Origin: Symbiodinium sp. CCMP2592
Taxonomy: Eukaryota > Sar > Dinophyceae > Suessiales > Symbiodiniaceae
Length of the DNA: 64,000 nucleotides
NCBI GenBank assembly: GCA_905221615.1
Contig: CAJNDT010000328.1
Coordinates: 62,001 to 126,000 of the forward strand
Direction: 5' to 3'
The translations under genes and the position numbers were made by a program. Position 1 is the first letter of the stretch. Each line of letters starts with the position of its first letter. Shown piece after piece: positions 21,653-30,691 of the stretch. Below the pieces are notes generated by a model, which was not told where the DNA came from, ran no database searches, and saw only the letters and a list, made by a program, of their open reading frames with translations.

Positions 21653-22945
21653 GCTTTGGGTTCCTCAAGGGGATCAAAAAAAGGGTTCCGTTAAGGGGAT
21701 CTATAGGGGTTCCTTTAAAGGGATCTATAACGGGGCTTCTTGGGATGTATTTGGTGTGTTTGGTTCGATTGGTCTCTTGGGGTTTTTTTGTTGTTTGACT
21801 CCCGCATGGCTCTGGATCTGTTGCTGTTTCGTTTGGGGGTTCCTTGAAGGGATCCATAAAGGGGCTCCTTTAAATTAAAGGGATCCATAGGGGCTCCTTC
21901 GATGGAATCTTTCGGGGTTCCTCTAAAGGGATCCCTAAGGGATCTATAGAGTTTAGGAGGTAGGGGTTTCGGGTTTCGGGGTTAGGGGGTTAGTCAGGGG
22001 TTGAGGCTTAGGGTTTAGGGTTTGGGGGTTTAGGGTGCTTCGGCTTATTTTGGTTTATATAGGGCTTCCCGTTACAATAGGGTTGTGCGTTTGGGGTTTA
22101 GGGTTGGTTTGTAGGATTTGGTACGTTTTCTTGCTGTGCTTAGGCTTGACGGCTACCCGTAAAGCACGCCAACCCTCTGGGCCCCTACAGTGCTCTACAA
22201 GCCTTAGGCCCCAAACTCAACTCTTGGTGAGTTCAGGGTTTCGGAGTTTAGCATTTGGGGGTTTGGGGGTTTAGGCGTTTTAGGGGTTTTAGTGTCCAAG
22301 GTATCCTACAACCCATAAGACCCCACCAGCCCTACAGAACTCTTCCAGACCCTGCGGAGCTCGCCTCTTCCCCGAGCACTTGCCGGGGGAAGCCATGGCG
22401 TCGAAACGGCGTTGCGCGGAGGTCCGAACTACGAGCCAAATGCTCTTTGTGCAACACAGACGGCTTGGGTTTAGCGGCTTTGGGTTGAGGGTTTAGGGTT
22501 TGAGGAGATAGGGTTGAGATTTAGTTCAGGTAAATTCAAGGATGTAGGGTTTGGGGTGCAGGGATTTCGGGACGAGCGCTTCTATGCAGGGGCGTGAGAG
22601 GGTGCCGTGTCATAGTGTGTATACAAAACGAATCTTCATACAGGGGTCTGAACCTGTAAGGTAAGGTTTTGCATGTTCTAGTGTAGATACTAGTCCCTAC
22701 ATTGGTTCTCCAAGCTAGGCACTCTCTTGTGAAGGATCGCCAACCAAGTAAAGACTTAAAGAGAGAGTAAACCACACTTCGCCGCCATAGGAACCGCAAT
22801 CATCAAGATCACCGTCAGTAAGGTTTGGGATTAGGAGAACAGGATTGATGGCTTGAGGGTCAGGGTTCCACGCAGTCGACGTATACAGAGGTCACAGAGG
22901 TATTGTATACTAGCTATAGGTACTGCAACTCCCACATAGCCATCT

Positions 22946-23046
22946 GGGTGGTTGTCAAAACTAGGGTCCCTTTTTGGGTCCTTGTTATAATACGGCACCT
23001 AATATTTAGGGTACCCACAAAGGTACCTTAATTTTGACAACTACCC
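22946..23046. mobile_element. Family E MITE-like element, copy 2, with ATCT target duplication
   Basis: GGGTGGTTGTCAAAACTAGG faces TTAATTTTGACAACTACCC, 101 bp. ATCT lies on both flanks. It is in opposite internal orientation to the copy at 18866. Confidence 0.9.
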
Positions 23047-23189
23047 ATCTACACCCCAACGCGGCCCTTCAAATTCGACCGGGTCCCAAGCGTCACTAAT
23101 GATAGATCTAAAGCATAACCCAAGTGCTAGGCCTGACCGCCTCCGTGCAGTGCATAAACGAATCCGAACAGCCCCACACGTTATAGGAT

Positions 23190-23321
23190 CCTTAAGGGAG
23201 GGTGGTTCAAGGGGGGAGGGTACTAGGGAGCTTTGGGGAACCTTAGGGAAGCTTAGGGAGTATTGGGGAATAATGGGGATTACTAGGTTACCTACCCCCC
23301 TTGGACCACCCCCACTTAAGG
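23190..23321. mobile_element. Family Q palindrome (single copy in window)
   Basis: CCTTAAGGGAGGGTGGTTCA faces TGGACCACCCCCACTTAAGG. The stem of about 33 bases has a few mismatches. Between the arms GGGGAACCTTAGGGAAGC and TTAGGGAGTATTGGGG are partly repetitive. Confidence 0.75.
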
Positions 23322-24039
23322 ACATCCTAAACACGAGATGCGACTTTGAAAAAAAGCATGAAGGGCGTTGATTTGAAGCTTGTGTTTTGTTAGTGCGTCG
23401 CTATAGACGGCCTTGCTACGGATTCCTCAAACCCGTGACTCCATCCGTAACCTGAAACCCGCACCCCAAAGCCAAAACCCCTACGCACCGGGACTCTCAG
23501 AGAGGGCCTTATTCACTAGAAGAGGGTTTTGTGGTAGATCGCACTATTTATTACTATGGCTACAATGAGGATTCAGGCTGCTAATGGGTCCAGCCGCGCC
23601 CTAAGCCCTAAACCCTACCCCAAACCCTAACCCCCTGACCCAAACAAAACCCCCAACCACTAAACTCTGAACCCTATAAACCTCTAAACCTATAAACCCT
23701 TATGAAAACAACACCCAAACTACCTCGAAGAAGGAGGCCGAAATGGGCCACACGAAGAGGTCGGTGGGGTTGCCGTCCGAGACTGTCACAACCTTCCCGG
23801 AGTTCAGTGTTTAGGGTTCGGGTTGTGGGTTTTGAGGATTCCAAAATGTTTGACAGATCCGGAGGGCTCTATGATTTGTAAGGCTTGTTCAGAAGGGTCA
23901 CTTAGGGTTTAGGGTTTATAATGTTTAAGGCACGATTTAAGGCTTAGTCAGTTTAGGAGCACCTCCCATGCTTCAAAGAATCCTCTATGTTTTGTTATCT
24001 AGGATAGAACTGAGCTGCAGTACTGTACAGAATATATTT

Positions 24040-24143
24040 GGGAGTTTCTGAAAATTCGGGGGATCCTAATATAGTACGCTAAATAGCAGGATCCCTGTTA
24101 CAAGGACACCTAAATAAGGTACCCCTAATTTTCGGAAACTCCC
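24040..24143. mobile_element. Family D MITE-like element, copy 2, with ATTT target duplication
   Basis: GGGAGTTTCTGAAAATTC faces AATTTTCGGAAACTCCC, with ATTT on both flanks. The interior has GGATCC-like and GTACGCTAAATA motifs. Confidence 0.9.
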
Positions 24144-24269
24144 ATTTCTGTGGTAACTGCCCCGAACCCCACGGCGGGGGCTAGGATCCGGACGCAGCAC
24201 CCTCACAGCGAGTCTACGGCCAATGAACAACAGCCTGCTCTAGCCATACCGAGGAATGTAGTACAGTTC

Positions 24270-24337
24270 CTTGAGGGTTCCTATTTGGGGTTAGGCTTAT
24301 AAGCCCATTTATAACTAATTACCCATGAACCTCCAAG
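24270..24337. mobile_element. Family G element, copy 2 (internally deleted), between 23-bp direct repeats
   Basis: CTTGAGGGTTC at the left and ATGAACCTCCAAG at the right with TTATAAGCCC inside, only 68 bp. TAGCCATACC-GAGGAATGTA on the left (24241-24263) recurs at 24338-24360 with one change, immediately outside the right end. Confidence 0.65.
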
Positions 24338-24472
24338 TAGCCATACCAAGGAATGTAGTAAAGGGGCCTGAACAACCAGAAAAACTCTGCAAAATCATGG
24401 ACCAATCCATCCCACGCCTAAAGCAGCACAGTTCCTATCAACTGAAGGTCTCGCTGCGCTTGGTCTTCATAT

Positions 24473-24552
24473 TACCTTATTTGGGGGTCCTTACAATAAG
24501 GATCCTACTATTTAGGGTACAATATTAGGGTCCCCTATTTTGGGAAATCCCC
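24473..24552. mobile_element. Family D element, copy 3 (left end missing)
   Basis: Interior CCTTACAATAAGGATCCTAC and right end TATTTTGGGAAATCCCC match family D. The left terminal bases are not present. Confidence 0.65.
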
Positions 24553-24772
24553 ATATGGGCTCCTCAGTGAGAAACGCGAGCCATCCACACCAAAACAAAA
24601 ATCGTACTCGTGGAGTGGCTTTGATTTCGTGTTGGTTTAAGGAATTAGGGTTTGATGGTTGAGGGAAGCAGGCCTGCATACGACTTCTCATCTGGTCGTA
24701 CTCAATGACCCAGTCTGGCAAATCGCCCAGTGGTCGCCACATGTGCACGAGATACCTGGGAGTCAGGTAGAT

Positions 24773-24859
24773 CCTAAAACCCTAAACCCTAAACCCTAAA
24801 CCCTAAACCCTAAACCCTAAACCCTAAACCCTAAACCCTAAACCCTAAACCCTAAACCC
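24773..24859 (-). repeat. Interstitial telomere-type array, CCCTAAA
   Basis: About 12 consecutive, nearly all perfect CCCTAAA units, one of the two most homogeneous arrays in the window. Confidence 0.95.
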
Positions 24860-25091
24860 ACGGCACTTAACATGAAACCCCTAGACCCGCATACTAAAAC
24901 CTATATCCTCGATTTCCATCGTATCGAGACGACTAAACCCTGAACCCTAAACCATAAAGCCCGGGCGCCTAAGAGTACCTGCTTGCATCATACACCCTGA
25001 ATCATCACGGCTAAGCGTGAGGGTTCATCAAGGGACTCTTGATGTCTTTAAGGAGTCAGGCCTTGCGTGGGGGTTTTGGGCTAAAACATAT

Positions 25092-25193
25092 GGGGATTTC
25101 CGAAAATAGGGGACCCGAATATAATACCCTAAATGGTAGGATCCCTATTATAAGGATCCCTAAATAAGGTGCCCCTAATTTGCGGCAACACCC
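25092..25193. mobile_element. Family D MITE-like element, copy 4, with ATAT target duplication
   Basis: GGGGATTTCCGAAAATAGG faces TTTGCGGCAACACCC. Both flanks are ATAT. Confidence 0.85.
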
Positions 25194-25506
25194 ATATACA
25201 CGGTAGGGTGTCTGCTTAAGGTGCCCTGAACCGTGTGTGTCAGGATTGCACTTCTCTGGGAACGAGAAGATGTTAACAAACGTTTCAGGGTCTAGGGTTC
25301 GGGCTTAGGGCTTTAGCGCTTCCGGGTTTAGGATTCAACCAGGGTTTGCGCGTTTAGGGTTTCTTTTAGGGTTTCATTTTTCCAAAGACAACTGAGGACT
25401 GAACACCAACGGTTACCGGCGCCTGCCCTCTTTAGGGCAACATCTTCTGAACACCCCCGGGCGGTGAACAGGTCTTCTTTTAGGGTTTCTGAAGCCATCC
25501 CACCTT

Positions 25507-25615
25507 CCCAGAGCCTCCAAAACCCCTTAATTAAGGAATATACCTTAAATCATATTAGGGATCCTATTATAATTTAAGGTAGATTCCTTAATTAAGGGGT
25601 TTTGGAGGCTCTGGG
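25507..25615. mobile_element. Family C palindrome, copy 5 (near-perfect, intact)
   Basis: 109 bp from CCCAGAGCCTCC to its inverse. Each arm is about 44 bases with one mismatch around a GGATCC core. The flanking dinucleotide TT is present on both sides. Best-preserved member of the family. Confidence 0.9.
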
Positions 25616-26135
25616 TTCACACTCTATGATACATACTCGAAGGTGCATTCCACGAAGGAAGCTGGATCTCTGGGTCCGCCTTAACCCCGTGTCTTTGCAG
25701 AAGCCCTAAACCCGAACCCTAAACCCTAACCCTAAAACCCGACATGTAGCCTTTAAAGAGCCTTGAAAGAACCTGAAGCCAATCATGTTAGAGGGTTTTG
25801 AGCTGTAGGGCTGTAGGGTGCTGTGTGCCTTTTCGGCTCTAGGCGCCATCGCTAGGCGGCCTTACGGTATGCAACAAAACCTATCTTTAGGGGAGACACC
25901 TCAAGAAGACAAACTCAGAAAGCTCAGAAGTGATGTTCGTCATCCAGTGAACACGCGGAGAGCGGTTTTTGTGTGGGTGTTCGGGTTCATCTGCTTCAAG
26001 CCCGATAGACGTCTCTTCACTGCTCAGGAAACCCTTTAAGTATTCCCCCCTTGGCCACACAAGCATCTGGCCGTTCTCTGCAACAACATGTCTGCCCGCG
26101 CAAATCCTGTTGGTAAACCTCCGGATCCCCAAACC

Positions 26136-26279
26136 CTAAACCCTAAACCCTAAACCCCAAACCCTAAACCCTAAACCCCAAACCCCAAACCCTAAACCCT
26201 AAACCCTAAACCCTAAACCCCAAACCCCAAACCCTAAACCCTAAACCCCAAACCCCAAACCCCAAACCCTAAACCCTAA
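26136..26279 (-). repeat. Interstitial telomere-type block, CCCTAAA and CCCCAAA units
   Basis: About 20 units in which CCCTAAA and CCCCAAA alternate in duplicated sub-blocks. Confidence 0.93.
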
Positions 26280-26425
26280 GCAATAGCTTGAACAATTGCG
26301 AATGGAGGAGGAACGACTGCCTCGAAGTTGACAAAAGTAGGGGTGATCAAATGGGCTGACATCAATACCATCACTGACATCCCTGTAGAGAAGATTAACA
26401 GACAATGCCTGTAAGACAGCTGATA

Positions 26426-26535
26426 CTTGGAGGTTCAAGGGTAGTTATAAGTGGGCTTACAAGTCCCCTAATATGGGTTATATGTATAGTTATCCTACTT
26501 AGAACCCTACTTATAAGTACCCATGAACCTCCAAG
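26426..26535. mobile_element. Family G MITE-like element, copy 3
   Basis: CTTGGAGGTTCAAGGGTAG faces ACTTATAAGTACCCATGAAC CTCCAAG, 110 bp. TA lies on both flanks. Ends and the subterminal TTATAAGT resemble the terminal repeat of the element at 30352. Confidence 0.85.
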
Positions 26536-26632
26536 TATCTCCTTCGACAAAACAGTAGCCACGTCAATGGCAACAAGGCTCTCCAACCTGACGTCCGAAG
26601 AAACCGAAAAAAAAACGGAACCCCGTAAAACG

Positions 26633-26729
26633 GTAATATAGGGGCCTGAATAATTAGAGTAGGGTTTTGGGGCCCATTATACTATAACTATAGAAGGTGC
26701 CCCCAAAATAGTATAGGTAATTACTAAAC
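26633..26729. mobile_element. Family M element, copy 3
   Basis: GGGGCCTGAATAATTAGAGT at the left and AGGTAATTACTAAACCC at the right. The inner arms GGGTTTTGGGG and CCCCAAAATAGT face each other. Confidence 0.6.
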
Positions 26730-27057
26730 CCTATATTAAACCTGAACCCCAACCTGCAAACTTAAACCCTGAAAAGCCAGGGAACGTGCACAGAACCCTA
26801 CCCCTAAAGCCTACATCCCAATCAATCCCTAATTCCCTGAAAAAAGCCTCAGAAAACCCTGTAGAAGCCTCAGAAGAACCCTTCAAAATCAGTATGAAAC
26901 ATTAGAACAACACCCCCCAAAAAAGGACCCTAAAGCCTAAACCCTAAACTCTATAAAAATTAAAAAAAAAAAACTCATCCCAACTGGTCCTCTCCAGGCG
27001 AGGGGCTCCGTCACACTCTCGTCCGTGCTCGCAAGGTCTTGGGATGGCGCGCTGGGC

Positions 27058-27176
27058 TTAAGGTTTAGGGTTTAGGGTTCAGGGTTCAGGGTTTAGGGTT
27101 TAGGGTTTAGGGTTTAGGGTTCAGGGTTTAGGGTTTAGGGTTCAGGGTTTAGGGTTTAGGGTTTAGGGTTTAGGGA
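27058..27176 (+). repeat. Interstitial telomere-type array with TTCAGGG variants
   Basis: About 17 units. TTTAGGG is interspersed with TTCAGGG at regular intervals, indicating block duplication. Confidence 0.93.
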
Positions 27177-27723
27177 CTCTTAGTTGCTGAGTTCATAAGC
27201 CCCAAACAGTGTACATTTTCAGTTTTATAGTGGGTGATATTATCCCAAAATGTGTGAAGTGTATCCACTCCACTGCTAAGGATCCTTTCAAAGACCCATA
27301 GGGGTTCCATAAGCGATCTGTGAAAGCAAGCTAAGGGCATATAATTTAGAGTTTTGCATTTACGGCTCAAGGTTTGGCGTTGAGGGTTTAGGTTTCGGGG
27401 TTTGGGAGTTTAGGGTTTAGGGGGTTTGGGCTGCGGGCTTAGGACTTGAGGGTTCAGGGCTCCGCTCAACAAGGATCTTTGGCTTAGGGCTTTAGGGTTC
27501 AGGGCTAAGGGGCTTAGGGGCTGTAGGGCTTTCGAGTTCAGGGCTTTAGGGTTTAGGGTTAACAACCCTAAACCCTAAACCGCTTGAGGGCTCTTTTCTT
27601 AAAGGTGGGTTTTGAGTGTGGGGCTTGGGGGCGCTCTCTCTGCTTAGGAGGATCGCGGGCTTTTTTTTGGCTTTGGTATGTTAAGGGCTTGGGTTTTGGG
27701 GTTTTGGGCTTGAGGTTTATGTC

Positions 27724-27852
27724 CAAGGGTAAAAGGAGGGACCCTTAGTAAGGACCCCTAGGTATATACCCTTAAAATAGCTATTCTATACCCATTTTAT
27801 AGCCCATTATAGGGTAGGGGTCCCCATTAAGGGTCCCTCCTTTTCCCCTTTG
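27724..27852. mobile_element. Family J MITE-like palindrome, copy 2
   Basis: CAAGGGTAAAAGGAGGGACC faces GGGTCCCTCCTTTTCCCCTT. Interior TATACCCATTTTATAGCCC is shared with copies at 9226 and 60829. Confidence 0.85.
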
Positions 27853-27881
27853 ACTATGGCATGTTAGGGCGTTATGAGTTC

Positions 27882-27966
27882 GGGGAGGGGGGTAGGGGAC
27901 TATACTTCCTTAAATAGGCCTTATTTAGCCCTTGTTATAGGTATGAAGGCCTAGCCCCCTCCCCCC
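27882..27966. repeat. Family R inverted repeat (single copy)
   Basis: GGGGAGGGGGGTAGGGGACT partly faces GAAGGCCTAGCCCCCTCCCC. The stem is imperfect. Confidence 0.5.
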
Positions 27967-28975
27967 TATCTCACTAAGGGTCCCCATGATCTACTGTTGC
28001 CTTCCCAGGAAATCTACATTGAATAGGGAGGGGCGGTTTGCTGTGCCTTGGGTTCCATTCCTGACTGCTTGGTATTGTGGTGCATGGCTACTGCACCAGG
28101 TGTCTATCTTCCGTAGAGAGTGGAGATCCACACCGAAAGTACATAAGTTAAAGTTAAAGCTTACCGTAAACCCTACACCCTTTATATCCGATTTGGAAAA
28201 CCGTATGCTGACGGCAGAAACTGCTCAATCCCCGTATCCAGACCATGACGCTTAACCTCCTCGACCCTAAACACTAAACCCTAAACCCGCTTGCAACCCA
28301 CTTGGCACAGTCCTCAATGACTCAACTGGCCCTATGTGAATTAGCATGTCATTGCTGGTGTCCAAAGACCCTATCAAACACCAAAACCCCAAACACTCAA
28401 ACCTTGACCCGCATAGAACCCTTATGGCACCCTTCTTGCACCCCTATACAACCCATACAGAACTCCTATATAGAACCCTTTAAACAAGAGCTCTGGTAAA
28501 GAACTAATACATATATATATAACCCTTTAAACAAGAGCTCTGGGGCACCCAACTGTATTGTTGCATCCACCAGACATCAGAGTGAACTTGTGTACCCGAA
28601 GGCATCACCATGTTATTGAGAGCTTCCGCGATCTGGGTGTCAAACGGCTTCGTTGGGGTTTTAGGCCGCAGGGGTTTAGGATTTAGGGTTTAGGCGCTTT
28701 GTTTAAAAAGGAGCTTTTTGGGTTTCGTATGGGGTTTTAGAGCGTAGGGGTTGAGGATTGAGGGTTTAGGTGCCTTACAGAGTTTCAATAAGTGTTATAT
28801 GGGTTCGAGGCTTATGGGGGCTCGATGATGGTTGTAGAGTTGTGGGTTTCGGGCGGTGGTTTTGGCTGTAGGGCTTTGGATTTGGGGTTTAGGGTTTTGG
28901 GATCGGGGTTTTGGGTTTCGGAGATGGGTGCAGAGTTGTTGTTGCGGATGATTTCGAGACAATTTCTAGGATACC

Positions 28976-28994
28976 CAGTAACATCCGGGTGGAG
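28976..28994. mobile_element. Family B solo left end
   Basis: CTAGGATACCCAGTAAC matches the left terminus of family B. The remaining interior is replaced by a T-rich tract from 28995. Confidence 0.55.
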
Positions 28995-29945
28995 AATTTT
29001 TTTTTGCCCTTTTTTTTTTTTTTTTTTGGCCCTTTTTTTTTTTTCCCCTGCCCTGGGCTCCTGGGTTCTCTGTATTTGCACAGGAAAAACAGCTCTTCTC
29101 TCGGGATTTTCTGTATTTCCACAGGAATCTCCAAGGGAAAACACTGCTTTCCTATGGATTTCTTTCGTTTCCTAAGGATTTGCTTGGTTTTTTCTGGGGA
29201 AAACACGATTTTCCTACGGATTCCGTTGTATTTCTCTAAGTTTTCTTTGGTTTTTCCTAGGAAAAAAACTTATTTTCCTATTACCTACGGCGTTCGTGGC
29301 ATTTCTTCAGGTTTTCCGAAGGAAAACATACGTTACCTAGCTTATTCCTCGGGAAAATCAAATTTTTCCTACAATTTCGCATTTAGGACGGATTTCGTGG
29401 TGTAGTTGTTGCTAGTAGTGTTGTTGTTGTTGGCGTTGTGGTTGTAGGTGTAGTATGTTGTAGTTTTAGTTCTAGTTGTAGGGATAAAAAAACCCGAGGG
29501 TCAAACAAAAATCAAAGAAGGATCAAAAAATGAAAATACGGCAATTGCAGCCATTCAGCGTGATTGTTCTGTCTTTCTTACTGTGTTGTTCTTATTCCCT
29601 TGTGTTTTTTTGGGTTTGCGTTCTGTATTTCGTTCGATCATTCCTTGTCTGTCTTTCTGTGGTTGGTTCTTTCCGTTTATCTTTCTATTTTTCGATTTGT
29701 TCGTGATTTATTTCTTCCTGTCTTCCTTCCCTTGGCTAGTAGTGTTGTTGTTGGTGGCGTTGTAGTTGTAGGTGTTCTGTCTTTCTCTCCTTCTTTTTTC
29801 CTTTCTGGGTTTCTTTGTTTATGTATCTATATAGCTCTTTTTTTTGCATCTTCTTTTTTATCTGCATATCTTTGTTTCTGCCTTGCTTTCTTCCTTTGTT
29901 TGTTCCTGTCCCTGTCTCTTTCTAGCTCTTTCTCTCTCTTTTTTT

Positions 29946-29984
<39 letters not shown>

Positions 29985-30351
29985 TCGTGTCTTAAGTCCA
30001 AACCAAAAGCCGCGCATCGGACTTTTCGCCAGTCGCCGAGGCACTGAGCTGCTACCCTACACGTCCCTAGACCGTCTACGAACAGCCCTGCAGCTTACGT
30101 TGTACCTCTCGAAACAGGAACGTAACGAACACGAGTACTTGTAGATTGTAGTTTGCAAGTATGGCCGCATGTTACGTTTCTGCGTCTGCATGCGGGAGGA
30201 AGCGCTCCAAACAGCAACATGCTGTAGTTTCTACGTTTTCGTTTGTGTACTCGTGTTCTTTCTGTTCTTCCTTCGCTGTTTCTTCCGGGGCGACGTTAGT
30301 TCTCGCTGAAACTGCGTCAAGCCGATTTAAGCGTCGCACCCCTAGGACCCA
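28995..30351. other. Pyrimidine-rich low-complexity tract left of the large element
   Basis: Poly(T) with GCCC/GGCCC interruptions (28995-29056) is followed by an imperfect tandem repeat (29066-29370), a G/T triplet-like stretch, and long CT/TTC-rich sequence with a pure (TC)n run at 29946-29983. From about 30000 to 30351 the composition is mixed and unique-looking. A 75-codon plus-strand frame there runs into the terminal repeat and is not convincing. An approximately 37-base stretch starting CTAGTAGTGTTGTTGTTG occurs at 29411 and again at 29737. Confidence 0.7.
29066..29370 (+). repeat. Imperfect tandem repeat, units of roughly 50-65 bases
   Basis: Five or six diverged units share TTTCCACAGGAA/TTTCTCTAAG/TTTCTTCAGG, then GGAAAAC, then TTTTCCTA-GGATT. 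The unit length drifts, so the array is old. Confidence 0.6.
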
Positions 30352-30394
30352 CTTGGAATCCTGGTTGTTTTATAAGTGGTTAACATAGTTATGT
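30352..30394 (+). repeat. Left terminal inverted repeat of the large element
   Basis: 43 bases starting CTTGGAATCCTGG and containing TTTATAAGTGG; the exact inverse of 44075-44117. The outside flank ends ...CCCA. Confidence 0.93.
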
Positions 30395-30691
30395 TAGTTA
30401 GCTAAAAAGTTAGGTGGAGTTAGCTTATGTTATAGACATCAAAATTGTAGAAGTAACTTGTGTGTTTTGGCATTGAGGTTTAGGCTAGGGACTCTGATAT
30501 GAGAAGACACTTCATGGAGCATAAACACTGGTATCGGAAATGAAATATATAAAACATGTAGCTTGTCAAACAAATTTAAAGCAAAAATACATGTCAATGG
30601 CCTGCATGGACAGGCTGTCGTGCATGGCCTATGGCTAAAAATGTCATGTGCATGTGGTACAGCCTTGTGGCGGATTGAGAAGCACTGTTTT

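Larger units (their letters stand above)
18785..28975. other. Gene-poor middle region
   Basis: Same character as the left region: decayed telomere-like blocks, unique spacers and palindromic elements listed individually. Open frames are all under about 100 codons and show no recognisable domain. Stretches where I see nothing include about 19100-19290, 20200-20480, 20940-21000, 22300-22480, 22560-22850, 23330-23560, 25620-25700, 25790-26130, 27180-27370, 27985-28260 and 28300-28640. Confidence 0.65.

Noticed and set aside
24773-24859. True chromosome end
   Set aside because: The CCCTAAA array is internal, with unique sequence and palindromic elements on both sides; the same holds for all the other arrays.
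28812-29405. Overlapping frames of 105-164 codons on both strands
   Set aside because: Driven by the poly(T) tract and the imperfect tandem repeat.
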